From Ruoffia tabacinasalis (GTDB lineage Bacteria; Bacillota; Bacilli; Lactobacillales; Aerococcaceae): a stretch of 40,313 nucleotides of DNA. Shown one piece after another: positions 1-7,885 of the stretch. The stretch covers positions 1 through 40,313 of the forward strand of contig NZ_VBSP01000020.1 in the NCBI RefSeq assembly GCF_005864045.1. Direction: 5' to 3'. The notes beneath the pieces were generated by a model, which searched no databases, was not told where the DNA came from, and saw nothing but the letters and a program-made list of their open reading frames with translations. A program made the position numbers and the translations under genes. Position 1 is the first letter of the stretch. Each line of letters starts with the position of its first letter.

Positions 1-204
1 GTGGTGAATTAACCATATCAGAAAGGGGGTCTTTTTTCATCACCTAATGGGTGATGAAGCAGATTACTTTAAAGACTATTAAATCAATGTTAGGAAAGAC
101 TATTAGTAAAACTATGAATTATTCAGGATAAAGCTTCTATAATAAAAGTTTTGCTTCTCATCGCTGCCTCCTTTGTTGGTTATTTCTTTCATTTTACCAA
201 ACTC

Positions 205-218
205 ATGACAAATGTCAT
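205..218. promoter_or_regulatory. Palindrome upstream of the ABC exporter operon (candidate operator)
   Basis: Six-base arms ATGACA and TGTCAT are perfect inverted repeats separated by AA, about 85 bases before the ATPase start. A further ATGACA half-site lies at 233-238. Exporters of this type are often controlled by NarL/LuxR-family regulators, which bind short palindromes, so an operator is plausible. The regulator is not identified and no binding site consensus was matched. Confidence 0.4.
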
Positions 219-301
219 ATCAAAATTAGCGCAATGACACTACTGCATGAAAGCATTTACCTTTATACTTAAGTTAACAAATCAAGTAAGGAGTGAAAAA
301 A

Positions 302-1252
302 ATGACAGATAATATTGCAGTAGAAGTAAAACAACTTGTAAAACGCTATGGCAAATTGGTAGCCTTAGATCATTTTAATTTATCGGTATATAAAGGTGAA
401 ATCCTTGGCTTACTTGGTCCAAATGGGTGTGGTAAGACAACTTTAATTAATTCAATCCTCGGCTTACTCACTTATGATAAAGGTGACATCGATGTATTTG
501 GAGAAGAATTAAAACCTAACAGCTATAAAATTAAGCAAAGAATCGGCGTGGTGCCTCAAGAAGTTGCTTTGTTCGAAGAATTAACTGTATTTGAGAATAT
601 TGATTTCTTCTGTGGCTTATATTTAGAAGATAAAGATGAGCGCCGACGTTTAGTTAATGAAGCAATTAAGTTTGTTGAATTAGATAAATACAGCAAATTT
701 ATACCAAAGAAATTAAGTGGGGGATTAAAACGCCGTTTAAATATCGCCTGTGGGATCGCTCACCAACCCGATTTGATTTTTATGGACGAGCCAACAGTTG
801 CAGTTGATGCTCAAAGTCGGAATTTTATCTTAGAGGGAATTAAACGTTTGAACGAAAACGGTGCAACCATCGTGTATACGACGCACTATTTGGACGAAGC
901 AGAGCAAATTAGTGACCGCGTTGTAATCATAGACTCAGGGCAAAACATCGCTGATGGGACTTTAGAACAATTACAACAAAAAGTGAATCAAGGTGAGATT
1001 ATTAATATCGAATTGTTTGATATTAGTCCAGAACAGATCGAAGAAATGAGAGAATTACCAAATCTCAATACGATTGAGAAGACAGGTAAGAACAAATGGC
1101 GACTCGTCTATGACGAAGGGAATAATCATGTCGTTCAATTAGTAAAATTCATTGAAGAACATGAATTGTCTTATACTCAATTATATAGTCAGATGCCAGA
1201 TTTAAATTCAATCTTCTTAGAACTGACTGGGAAGGAGCTGCGTGACCAATGA
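302..1252 (+). CDS. ABC transporter ATP-binding protein, LnrL/CcmA-like drug exporter ATPase
   Basis: This is the ATPase of a three-gene ABC-2 exporter. It powers efflux by two membrane partners encoded directly downstream. With the start at 302 it has 316 residues: Walker A GPNGCGKT at 39-46, Q-loop PQE near 85-87, signature LSGG at 138-141, Walker B LIFMDEP at 158-164 and the switch histidine near 195. The C-terminal 100 residues form the accessory domain typical of daunorubicin/linearmycin-type ATPases. An upstream in-frame GTG at 293 is rejected because it overlaps the Shine-Dalgarno AAGGAG (288-293), which sits 8 bases before ATG 302. The stop overlaps the next gene as ATGA, so translation is coupled. 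One ATPase with two different permeases matches Bacillus LnrLMN (polyene resistance). The substrate here is unknown. Confidence 0.92.
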   Translation: MTDNIAVEVKQLVKRYGKLVALDHFNLSVYKGEILGLLGPNGCGKTTLINSILGLLTYDKGDIDVFGEELKPNSYKIKQRIGVVPQEVALFEELTVFENIDFFCGLYLEDKDERRRLVNEAIKFVELDKYSKFIPKKLSGGLKRRLNIACGIAHQPDLIFMDEPTVAVDAQSRNFILEGIKRLNENGATIVYTTHYLDEAEQISDRVVIIDSGQNIADGTLEQLQQKVNQGEIINIELFDISPEQIEEMRELPNLNTIEKTGKNKWRLVYDEGNNHVVQLVKFIEEHELSYTQLYSQMPDLNSIFLELTGKELRDQ

Positions 1253-2316
1253 GAGCAGCACTCACGCAACTAAGGTATTATTTTCTGAGATTTGTTCGAA
1301 CACCAGATATTTTATTTTATACTTTTGGGTTGCCGCTAATTCTTGCTTCTCTTTATTTCTTCGCATCATCAAGCTTAATTGAAGGTGATATTGAAGCTGT
1401 TCCGATTGGAGTGACAACCGAATCCACTCCCTTTTATAGTTACGGTGAAATATTAACTAACATAGACGTTCTCGATGTAACGACGATGAGTGAAGAAGAG
1501 GGAAGAGAACTGTTGGAAGCAGAAGAAATAGAAGTCTATGTAAAGCAAGATGGAAACTTATTAATGAATGAAAGTAATTTAAATACTTCCATCGTCAAAA
1601 GTATCATGGATCAAGTGAAACAAACCACAGCGATGGGATTAGATGCATTGAATATGGATTACACAACGGAGTTTGTCAAAATGGAATCGACACCCGGTTC
1701 CTATATCGTGATTATGTTCTTCGGTTTAATCGCTATGGTAAGTTTATACGGGGGATTTTATGGGGTGCAAATTTCGACTGAAATTCTAGCCCCCTTAAGT
1801 TCACTCGCTTCTCGGTTGAGCAGCACACCGTTAAAACGCTATCGCTATATTGGTTTAAACGCTTTAAATGCGGTTCTTGTAAACTTTGCTGCGAACATCA
1901 TTTTAATTATTTATATTCAATATGTGCTCGGAATTCAAGTCGTGAATCATTTCGGTTATAGTTTGCTACTTATATTCCTTGGAAATATCTTCGGGATTAT
2001 GTTGGGAATTGTTGTCGGACTCATTCCAAAGTTGAAGATCGATGGGAAAATCCAAATTGTTGTCGCATCAACGCTAATTTTAACCTTTATTGCAGGGGGA
2101 ATGGTACCGGGTGTGAAGCAATTTATAAACAACACGATTCCATGGTTTAACACAGTCAATCCTGTAAACATTATTACTGAGAATTTCTATCGTATTAATT
2201 TACTGAATGATACGAGGATTCTTTCACAAGGAATCTTGATTATGGCCGTATATATCATACTAATGTTTGCATTTTCAGTCTATTACTTAAGGGGGAAACG
2301 TTATGACCATCTATAA
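1249..2316 (+). CDS. ABC-2 type transporter permease (first of two, LnrM-like)
   Basis: A 355-residue membrane subunit of the exporter. One hydrophobic segment lies near residues 22-42, followed by a long extracytoplasmic region (about 45-150) and then five to six hydrophobic segments from about 152 to the C-terminus, the ABC2_membrane_3 layout. The motif GGMVPGVKQF near 280-290 resembles the conserved turn before the last helices in ABC-2 permeases. The start ATG overlaps the ATPase stop in ATGA, and GAAGGAG lies just upstream. The gene overlaps the next permease by 14 bases, so the three products are probably made in fixed ratio. The substrate cannot be read from the sequence. Assignment to the ABC-2 family is firm; the Lnr-like label rests on gene order. 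Confidence 0.88.
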   Translation: MRAALTQLRYYFLRFVRTPDILFYTFGLPLILASLYFFASSSLIEGDIEAVPIGVTTESTPFYSYGEILTNIDVLDVTTMSEEEGRELLEAEEIEVYVKQDGNLLMNESNLNTSIVKSIMDQVKQTTAMGLDALNMDYTTEFVKMESTPGSYIVIMFFGLIAMVSLYGGFYGVQISTEILAPLSSLASRLSSTPLKRYRYIGLNALNAVLVNFAANIILIIYIQYVLGIQVVNHFGYSLLLIFLGNIFGIMLGIVVGLIPKLKIDGKIQIVVASTLILTFIAGGMVPGVKQFINNTIPWFNTVNPVNIITENFYRINLLNDTRILSQGILIMAVYIILMFAFSVYYLRGKRYDHL

Positions 2317-3445
2317 TATGATCATCCGCATCTTCTCAAAGTATTGGAAAGAACTGCTAATTTACTTTCTAATTTTCCTTGGTTTTGTATTTGTAGCCAT
2401 AGGGCAACCAGAAGGCGATGAAAATCAAACATTCTCAAGTGTGACCTTAGATATTGCAGTAGTGAATCAAAGTGACGATCCACTGGGTGAACATTTAGTG
2501 GATTACTTGAGTGAATCGCATGACGTGGAAACGCTATCCGATGTCACTATAGTGGATGTTGAAAATGAAGTTTTCTCTGGAACATATCAGGGGATGTTAT
2601 ATATTCCTGAGAATTTTGAAGAATTGGTTTTAAATGGGCAAGCAGACCAGGTTGAGTTACTACTGAATGAACGTGATATGAGTAGTGCACAGCTGAATAC
2701 GGAGGTCGACAAATACTTACGATTGGCCAATGCTCGGGTCGCATCTGGAGTCAGCGATATTTCAGAGTTAACAGATCAACTCGATTCTACGCTGAATGAA
2801 ACAGCCGAAGTAGAATTGATTGGTGGCTTAGATCATCAAAACGTTCTCTTGGCTTATACAACCGGAATTGCATTAGTGGGTTACTTTGTCCTTCAAATTA
2901 TTCTTGGAACTGTTGGTATGGCTATGTCAGAAATTAAATCTAAAAAAATTCAAGACCGCATTAATTTGAGTGGAATTTCAAATCTAAGATATAATACCCA
3001 AGTTGTCTTAGGACAAGTAACCTATGGTGGGTTAATTCTACTCATTACACTCTTAGTACTGTGGGTCTATATCCCGAGTTCTATTCCGATTGATTACGTT
3101 CGAATCATTATTTCACTTGCCTTGTTCGTCTTAAACGCATTATCGATGGCATTTTTAATGACAGCACTCACGAACAATCGCAATATCATTAATGCACTCA
3201 CCACCGTCGTGAGTTTGGGTCTCGCGTTCTTGTCAGGATTATTCATCCCGTATGAGGTTATGGGTCCAACCATTCAACGTATTGCACATTTCTCACCTTT
3301 GTTCTACTTTAGACAAAGTGTGATGAAAGACATCAATTCGTACACAGATTTATTAACCGAGTGGGGCTTTCTTTTAGCCTTCGCCGTCGTCTTCACCTTA
3401 TTAGGTGTCGCAATTTCACAACAAAAGCGTGCAGGTAAGGGATAA
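2303..3445 (+). CDS. ABC-2 type transporter permease (second of two, LnrN-like)
   Basis: A 380-residue partner permease. An N-terminal membrane segment (about 14-35) precedes an extracytoplasmic domain of about 140 residues. Membrane helices follow from about 185 to the end, including the ABC-2 hallmark GLFIPYEVMGPTIQ before the last pair of helices. It is related to, but clearly diverged from, the preceding permease, which suggests a heterodimeric channel. The ATG at 2303 lies inside the end of the previous gene, with a GGGGG Shine-Dalgarno at 2291-2295. A terminator follows at 3451, closing a three-gene operon with no sensor kinase or response regulator attached, unlike lnrJKLMN in Bacillus. 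Confidence 0.88.
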   Translation: MTIYNMIIRIFSKYWKELLIYFLIFLGFVFVAIGQPEGDENQTFSSVTLDIAVVNQSDDPLGEHLVDYLSESHDVETLSDVTIVDVENEVFSGTYQGMLYIPENFEELVLNGQADQVELLLNERDMSSAQLNTEVDKYLRLANARVASGVSDISELTDQLDSTLNETAEVELIGGLDHQNVLLAYTTGIALVGYFVLQIILGTVGMAMSEIKSKKIQDRINLSGISNLRYNTQVVLGQVTYGGLILLITLLVLWVYIPSSIPIDYVRIIISLALFVLNALSMAFLMTALTNNRNIINALTTVVSLGLAFLSGLFIPYEVMGPTIQRIAHFSPLFYFRQSVMKDINSYTDLLTEWGFLLAFAVVFTLLGVAISQQKRAGKG

Positions 3446-3450
3446 TTTTT

Positions 3451-3478
3451 AAGTCCTTGAGGAAACTCTTGGACTTTT
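3451..3478 (+). terminator. Intrinsic terminator of the ABC exporter operon
   Basis: The stem AAGTCC...GGACTT, extended by GAG/CTC around a GAAA loop, is followed by a run of T. It lies six bases after the last permease gene. Confidence 0.8.
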
Positions 3479-3531
3479 TTCATTTTATAAAATGGAATTC
3501 ACCATTTTTCTTGTATATAGGGGTGAATTTT

Positions 3532-3648
3532 ATGAAGAAAAATAAAGATTAAGTGTATCTAGAAATAGCACACATTGGAAAAGTTGAATTGCCGTCAGAT
3601 GTAGAAAATCGAATATATTATCTACTCCGAGGCTAATATGATGAAAAA
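3532..3648 (+). pseudogene. Interrupted 5' end of the NERD-domain gene
   Basis: ATG 3532 has a good Shine-Dalgarno (GGGGTGA) and is in the same frame as the NERD ORF downstream. The frame reads MKKNKD, then TAA (3550-3552), then 27 sense codons beginning VYLEIAH and ending NRIYYLLRG, then a second TAA (3634-3636), then YDEKMVLDW, which runs straight into the downstream ORF. LLRG-YDEKMVLDWL resembles the continuous N-terminal region of NERD proteins, so the two stops look like nonsense mutations in a once continuous gene. Both interruptions keep frame with no indel. Readthrough or sequencing error cannot be excluded from the sequence alone. Confidence 0.6.
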
Positions 3649-4452
3649 ATGGTCCTCGATTGGCTCATAAAATTTGGCAGCGAGACTTGGGAAATTATTG
3701 GTGACTATTGGTTTGACAACGGAAAGCGTCTACAGGCGGATTTTATCGTTATTACTAAAGATACTTGGTACGTCCTTGAGGTGAAAAATTACGATGGAGA
3801 CTTTCAATATCTAGATTACGATTGTGTGTTAAATGGCAAATTACTAAAAGATAACATCGTAACCAAAATGCAAGAGCGCATCAATCGCTTAACGCATATG
3901 GCTAGTGAGATACCACATTCGGTCAATGTTACGGGTGCGATGATTTTTATAAACGAGCACTCGCAAGTTAGCCTAGATACCAAAGTTAATTATGATGTCG
4001 TGTTGCGCCACCAACTTAGATCCTATATTAAAAATATTAAAGACAAATCTGATTTCCCACTTAAGGCGAGTTATCTTAAAGATTGTCATGAAGTGCTCAA
4101 TAGATATAGAGTAGCTAATCCATTTCAACCAGAAATCTTGCAAGTAGAAAGTTTTTCAGGCATTCCTAAAGGGATTACGTGTTGTCAATGTCACAGTTTT
4201 AATATGATTGCCAAACATCAAAGCATTGAATGTAGAAAATGTGGCGTGAGAGAAATGAAGGCGAAAGCGATTCTAAGAGCAGCATATCACTTAAGAATCC
4301 TATACTTTGACAACCCTCAAATGCTCACACCAAGAAATATTTATGATTTTATGGGTGGGATGATTGGCATCACCTCAATCAAGAAGATTATGAATAAGCA
4401 TTACGAGAAAGTAGGAGGGAGTAATAAGTATTACTATAAAATGCATGTGTAA
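3649..4452 (+). CDS. NERD (nuclease-related) domain protein with C-terminal zinc ribbon, probably 5'-truncated
   Basis: The open part encodes 267 residues. The NERD core is visible: acidic D31 in QADFIVI, then E44 and K46 in VLEVKNYDG, the D...ExK arrangement of restriction-like nucleases. A zinc ribbon follows, with C178-x2-C181 and C195-x2-C198, and then a conserved-looking helical tail (ILRAAYHLRILYFDNPQ). The function of NERD proteins is poorly known; DNA processing is inferred from the fold. ATG 3649 has no properly placed ribosome binding site (CCGAGG is about 17 bases away), and the natural start at 3532 is separated by two in-frame TAA codons. This is therefore probably a pseudogene or poorly expressed. 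The flanking repeat at 4489-4565 suggests a locally unstable region. Confidence 0.65.
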   Translation: MVLDWLIKFGSETWEIIGDYWFDNGKRLQADFIVITKDTWYVLEVKNYDGDFQYLDYDCVLNGKLLKDNIVTKMQERINRLTHMASEIPHSVNVTGAMIFINEHSQVSLDTKVNYDVVLRHQLRSYIKNIKDKSDFPLKASYLKDCHEVLNRYRVANPFQPEILQVESFSGIPKGITCCQCHSFNMIAKHQSIECRKCGVREMKAKAILRAAYHLRILYFDNPQMLTPRNIYDFMGGMIGITSIKKIMNKHYEKVGGSNKYYYKMHV

Positions 4453-4488
4453 ATTGTTAATTGAAAATGTGAATCGAGACTTTTATTC

Positions 4489-4565
4489 GAAAAGCGATAC
4501 TATGAGAATTCAAAGTGACGCTTTTAGTTGAAAAGCGATACTATGAGAAATCAAAGTGACGCTTT
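4489..4565. repeat. Tandem pair of imperfect hairpin repeats, period 41 bp
   Basis: Two copies (4489-4525 and 4530-4565) share GAAAAGCGATACTATGAGAA, then TCAAAGTGACGCTTT, differing by about one base. Each copy is itself an imperfect inverted repeat: AAAGCG at one end pairs with CGCTTT at the other, around a loop of about 20 bases. No T-run follows, so neither is a terminator. The layout resembles REP/BOX-type intergenic elements. No other copy was seen in this window. Confidence 0.75.
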
Positions 4566-4587
4566 CAACCCAATTTCCTACTAAAGC

Positions 4588-4629
4588 AAAAAAGCCCGTC
4601 CCAAATCGCGAAGATTCGGGACGGGTTTT
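4588..4629. terminator. Bidirectional terminator between the NERD gene and rclA-like gene
   Basis: The stem GCCCGTCCC...GGGACGGG is flanked by a run of six A on the left and TTTT on the right, so it can stop transcription from both converging genes. Confidence 0.88.
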
Positions 4630-4644
4630 CATTTAATTATACTT

Positions 4645-5982
4645 TTATATTTTAAATAAATCATTTAAGGCTTCAGCCATCGTTGGGTGAGTGAAAATTT
4701 GATCTCTGAGTTGAGTGTAATCCATATCAGCGATCATTGCCGTTGAAATAATGTTAATAACTTCATGTGATTCTTCACCAAATAGGGTAACACCAAGAAT
4801 CTTATTCGTTTTTCTATCAATAATCGCTTTATATAAACCAGTTTGGTTATCTAATATTTTCGCTTTAGGAATAGAACTTACATCCAGACTGGCAACCTTG
4901 TAATCAAGACCTTGCTCACGCGCAGCAGTTTCTGATAAGCCGACCTGTGATAAAGGCGGCTCGATAAATGTTGTTGCAGGTACGTTTTTTCGACGGTCTG
5001 TACTATACGACTTGTCACCATAAATGAAGTCACGAATGATGCGGTAGTCATCAAGTGAGATATAAGTCTGTTGAGGACCACCATTAACATCGCCGAGTGC
5101 AAAAATATGTGGAAGATTAGTTTGTAAAAACTCATTCACTTCAACTGCACCTTTATCTGAAACGGTGATGCCAGCCTTACCTAAATTCAAGTCTTCGATA
5201 TTCGGTTTACGACCCGTTGCAACCAATAGGTGAGTGGCTTGAATCTCATGTTGGTCACCATTTATATTATAATAAATAGACACCGAATCAGCATTTTCTT
5301 TTACAGATTGCGTATTCGCATTCGTCACAATATTAATACCTTGAGCTTCAATTGCAGCAATCACAGCATCACGAACATCTGCATCTTCATCTTTAAAAAT
5401 CGTATCGTTGCGATCAATTAATGTTACATTACTTCCAAATTGACTATAAATAGAAGCCAACTCTAAACCAACGGGACCAGAACCAATAATAGCCAAATCT
5501 TTTGGTAAATCAGTTAATTCAATTAGCGATTCAGAAGTCAAAATACGGTCACTTAATTCTAAACCATCAATATTAGGAATAAATGGACGCGCACCCGTAT
5601 TAATAAAAATACGCTCAGCTTGAATTTCTTCAACGCCATCTTCAGTATGAACTTCAACGGTATTCTCATTAATAAATGAAGCCGTCCCATCTAGAACTTC
5701 AGCATTTTCTAAATCGGCAACTTTATGGTAATTTCCATTATTTAGTTTGCTGATTAACTCATTTTTAGCGTTCACAGCCATTGAATAGCCTAATTCATCA
5801 CGTTTGAAAGCTAAGAATTTTAATTTCTTCGTTGGAATACAAGCAACATTTATACAAGTCCCGCCGTACATTTTCTTAGATTTCTCAACTAGAATAACAT
5901 CCTCACCACGACTTGCGAATTCTCCCGCGAGCGTTTTACCCGCCTTACCAAAACCTATAATTAAATTTTTAACTTGTTTCAT
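4645..5982 (-). CDS. rclA: RclA/Har-family flavoprotein disulfide reductase (probable hypothiocyanous acid reductase)
   Basis: A 445-residue FAD- and NAD(P)H-dependent pyridine nucleotide-disulfide oxidoreductase. The N-terminus MKQVKNLIIGFGKAGKTLAG and the redox motif GGTCINVACIPTKK (C43 and C48) closely match RclA of E. coli. A second Rossmann motif, IIGSGPVGLELAS, lies near 165-177, ATGRKPN near 260, and the C-terminal interface motif HPTMAEALND (H432, E437) is intact. RclA/Har enzymes reduce hypothiocyanous acid and protect host-associated bacteria from peroxidase-generated oxidants. Mercuric reductase is less likely because there is no N-terminal HMA domain and no C-terminal vicinal cysteine pair. 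The ribosome binding site GGGGTGG lies before ATG 5982. It is a single-gene unit ending at the bidirectional terminator. The substrate assignment is by family. Confidence 0.85.
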   Translation of the reverse strand: MKQVKNLIIGFGKAGKTLAGEFASRGEDVILVEKSKKMYGGTCINVACIPTKKLKFLAFKRDELGYSMAVNAKNELISKLNNGNYHKVADLENAEVLDGTASFINENTVEVHTEDGVEEIQAERIFINTGARPFIPNIDGLELSDRILTSESLIELTDLPKDLAIIGSGPVGLELASIYSQFGSNVTLIDRNDTIFKDEDADVRDAVIAAIEAQGINIVTNANTQSVKENADSVSIYYNINGDQHEIQATHLLVATGRKPNIEDLNLGKAGITVSDKGAVEVNEFLQTNLPHIFALGDVNGGPQQTYISLDDYRIIRDFIYGDKSYSTDRRKNVPATTFIEPPLSQVGLSETAAREQGLDYKVASLDVSSIPKAKILDNQTGLYKAIIDRKTNKILGVTLFGEESHEVINIISTAMIADMDYTQLRDQIFTHPTMAEALNDLFKI

Positions 5983-6052
5983 AAAACCACCCCTAACTCA
6001 TATTGTACTACCATTAACAAAATTCACTAAACAAATTGCTTGCAGATAAAAT

Positions 6053-6074
6053 AAAAACCCCTATAAAATAGGGG
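6053..6074 (-). terminator. Terminator of the ACT/DUF711 operon
   Basis: CCCCTA/TAGGGG stem with a short A/T loop. On the minus strand it is followed by TTTTTATTTT. It lies 14 bases after the DUF711 stop. Confidence 0.85.
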
Positions 6075-6087
6075 CTAGAGAAAGACA

Positions 6088-7446
6088 TTAATTTTTTAAA
6101 CTTTGAATTGGAGCTGGAATACGCCCACCACGATCAACGAATACTTTCGGAGAAGTTTGGTTTAATGGCATGACTGTACCAGAACCGAAGAGTCCACCGA
6201 AATCAAGTGACTCGTCATCTGAGCGACCAATCGCAGGAATCACACGAACAGCGGTAGTTTTAGAGTTAATCATACCAATGGCTGCTTCATCAGCAATCAA
6301 GGCAGAAACAACTTCTGGTGGTGTTGTTCCTGGAATAACAATCATATCCAAACCTACAGAACAGACGGCCGTCATCGACATTAATGTTTCAATATTTAAA
6401 GTACCATTGGCAGCCGCGGCAATCATCCCCGCATCTTCAGTCACAGGAATGAAAGCACCAGAAAGCCCACCAACGTGAGATGAAGCCATCACGCCACCTT
6501 TTTTAACCGCATCATTTAACATGGCAAGTGTGGCGATTGATCCATGTGCACCTACTTGGTCTAAACCGATTTCTTCTAAGATATGCGCCACAGAATCGCC
6601 TACTGCTGGTGTTGGAGCTAAAGATAAATCAACAATTCCAAATGGAACACCTAGCATTTCAGAGGCTTGTGTCCCAACTAATTGGCCCATACGAGTGATC
6701 TTGAATGCTGTTTGCTTAATGGTATCAGCGACAACTTCTAATGAAGCCGATTTATCTAATTTTGCTAAAGCAGTACGCACCACACCAGGACCAGAAACGC
6801 CGACATTAATAACAACATCTGGCTCTCCAGATCCATGAAAAGCACCGGCCATAAAAGGGTTATCCTCAACAGCATTACAGAAAACGACAATCTTAGAAGC
6901 ACCCATACACTCATTATCTTGTGTTAGTTCAGCAGCTTCACGAACGATATTTCCCATCATCGCCACAGCATCCATATTGATACCCGCACGGGTTGAACCA
7001 ATATTCACTGAAGAACACACATGATTTGTCTCAGCCATGGCTTGTGGAATAGATTGAATTAATTCCAAATCACCTTTACTAAAGCCTTTGTGGACTAAAG
7101 CAGAATAACCACCGATATAGTTTACACCAATATCTTGAGCGACTTTATCTAAAACTCGCGCGTATTTTAAAGGATCGCCACCTGAGGCAGCAAGCAGTTG
7201 AGAGATAGGAGTGACAGCAATCCGTTTGTTTACAATCGGAATACCAAATTTACCTTCAATCAACTCACCAGTTTTAACTAAGTCTTTGGCAGATTTATAA
7301 ATTTTGTTATAAATCTTCTCACAGGAACGATCAATATCCCCATCCGCACAATCAACTAAGGATATACCCATCGTAATGGTACGAATATCTAAGTTATCTT
7401 CTTTAATCATAGAAACAGTTTCAATAACATTTTGCATTTCTAACAT
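6088..7446 (-). CDS. PFL-family protein (DUF711, UPF0210)
   Basis: A 452-residue soluble protein matching the conserved UPF0210/DUF711 family throughout. Examples are the N-terminal [20 protein letters not shown] and the glycine-rich segments [10 protein letters not shown] and [10 protein letters not shown]. The family is full length at about 450 residues. A structural relationship to pyruvate formate-lyase-like folds has given it the name PFL family, but no reaction is established and the glycyl-radical motif is not evident. It lies 11 bases downstream of an ACT-domain protein, a pairing common in Firmicutes, so the ACT protein may sense an amino acid and modulate this protein. Start 7446 is preceded by AAGGAG with 7-base spacing. 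ATG 7437 is a possible internal alternative. Confidence 0.9.
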   Translation of the reverse strand: MLEMQNVIETVSMIKEDNLDIRTITMGISLVDCADGDIDRSCEKIYNKIYKSAKDLVKTGELIEGKFGIPIVNKRIAVTPISQLLAASGGDPLKYARVLDKVAQDIGVNYIGGYSALVHKGFSKGDLELIQSIPQAMAETNHVCSSVNIGSTRAGINMDAVAMMGNIVREAAELTQDNECMGASKIVVFCNAVEDNPFMAGAFHGSGEPDVVINVGVSGPGVVRTALAKLDKSASLEVVADTIKQTAFKITRMGQLVGTQASEMLGVPFGIVDLSLAPTPAVGDSVAHILEEIGLDQVGAHGSIATLAMLNDAVKKGGVMASSHVGGLSGAFIPVTEDAGMIAAAANGTLNIETLMSMTAVCSVGLDMIVIPGTTPPEVVSALIADEAAIGMINSKTTAVRVIPAIGRSDDESLDFGGLFGSGTVMPLNQTSPKVFVDRGGRIPAPIQSLKN

Positions 7447-7457
7447 GGTTTAACTCC

Positions 7458-7721
7458 TTAAATTCGGTGCATAGAATTAAAAATATCCTCATGCATCACG
7501 TGTATTTCCATCTCAGGGATACTTTCCTTCGTGTTCTGTTGAAATTCTTCAAATTCAATTGAAAGCTTATCAATATTCACTAACATCACCATCGTAAAGT
7601 AATCTTGCATAATCGTTTGTTCAACATCCACGACGTTTACATTGTATTTAGCGCATTGTGTCGCAACTTCTGCTAGAATCCCTACTTTGTCTTTCCCAAT
7701 TACAGTAATAACAGCTTGCAT
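7458..7721 (-). CDS. ACT domain protein (UPF0237 family)
   Basis: An 87-residue single ACT domain beginning MQAVITVIGKDKVGILAEVA. This is the typical first strand and ligand-binding loop (GKDKVGI) of GcvR-like ACT proteins, which bind amino acids as dimers. ATG 7721 is chosen over the in-frame GTG 7733 because the Shine-Dalgarno AAAGGTG (7731-7737) includes that GTG and lies 9 bases before the ATG. It is first in a two-gene operon with DUF711. An extended -10 (TGC then TATAAT, at 7753-7758 read on the minus strand) is the probable promoter. The ligand is unknown. Confidence 0.9.
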   Translation of the reverse strand: MQAVITVIGKDKVGILAEVATQCAKYNVNVVDVEQTIMQDYFTMVMLVNIDKLSIEFEEFQQNTKESIPEMEIHVMHEDIFNSMHRI

Positions 7722-7752
7722 TGTGTTAACCACCTTTTGATTTGTTTTGTAA

Positions 7753-7761
7753 ATTATAGCA
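7753..7761 (-). promoter_or_regulatory. Extended -10 promoter for the ACT-DUF711 operon
   Basis: On the minus strand TGC directly precedes a consensus TATAAT (7753-7758), about 30 bases before the ACT start. No convincing -35 box is seen, consistent with an extended -10 promoter. Confidence 0.5.
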
Positions 7762-7885
7762 CACCCGAAGAATTTTCCCTACATAAAATGAAAAAATAAT
7801 TAGAAACGCGAAAATAGTCACTTTCCTATACATTATTTTATAATTTATTATAATGTAAATAGACTCATAGAAAGGGTGGCTAAGT

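Noticed and set aside
36-58. Hairpin TTCATCACC/GGTGATGAA as a terminator for a gene left of the window
   Set aside because: The T-run precedes the hairpin on the plus strand, and A follows it on the minus strand. Neither orientation gives a hairpin followed by T.
3532-3660. Recoding of TAA as a sense codon in the NERD gene
   Set aside because: TAA ends many other genes in the window (for example at 3445 and 4452), and no readthrough signal was recognised, so simple nonsense mutation is the better reading.
4489-4565. CRISPR array
   Set aside because: Only two copies, each itself palindromic, with a gap of about four bases instead of a spacer of 30 or so, and no cas genes.
6170-6838. Two long plus-strand ORFs opposite the DUF711 gene
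   Set aside because: They are antisense shadows of a well-conserved gene, without ribosome binding sites or family resemblance.
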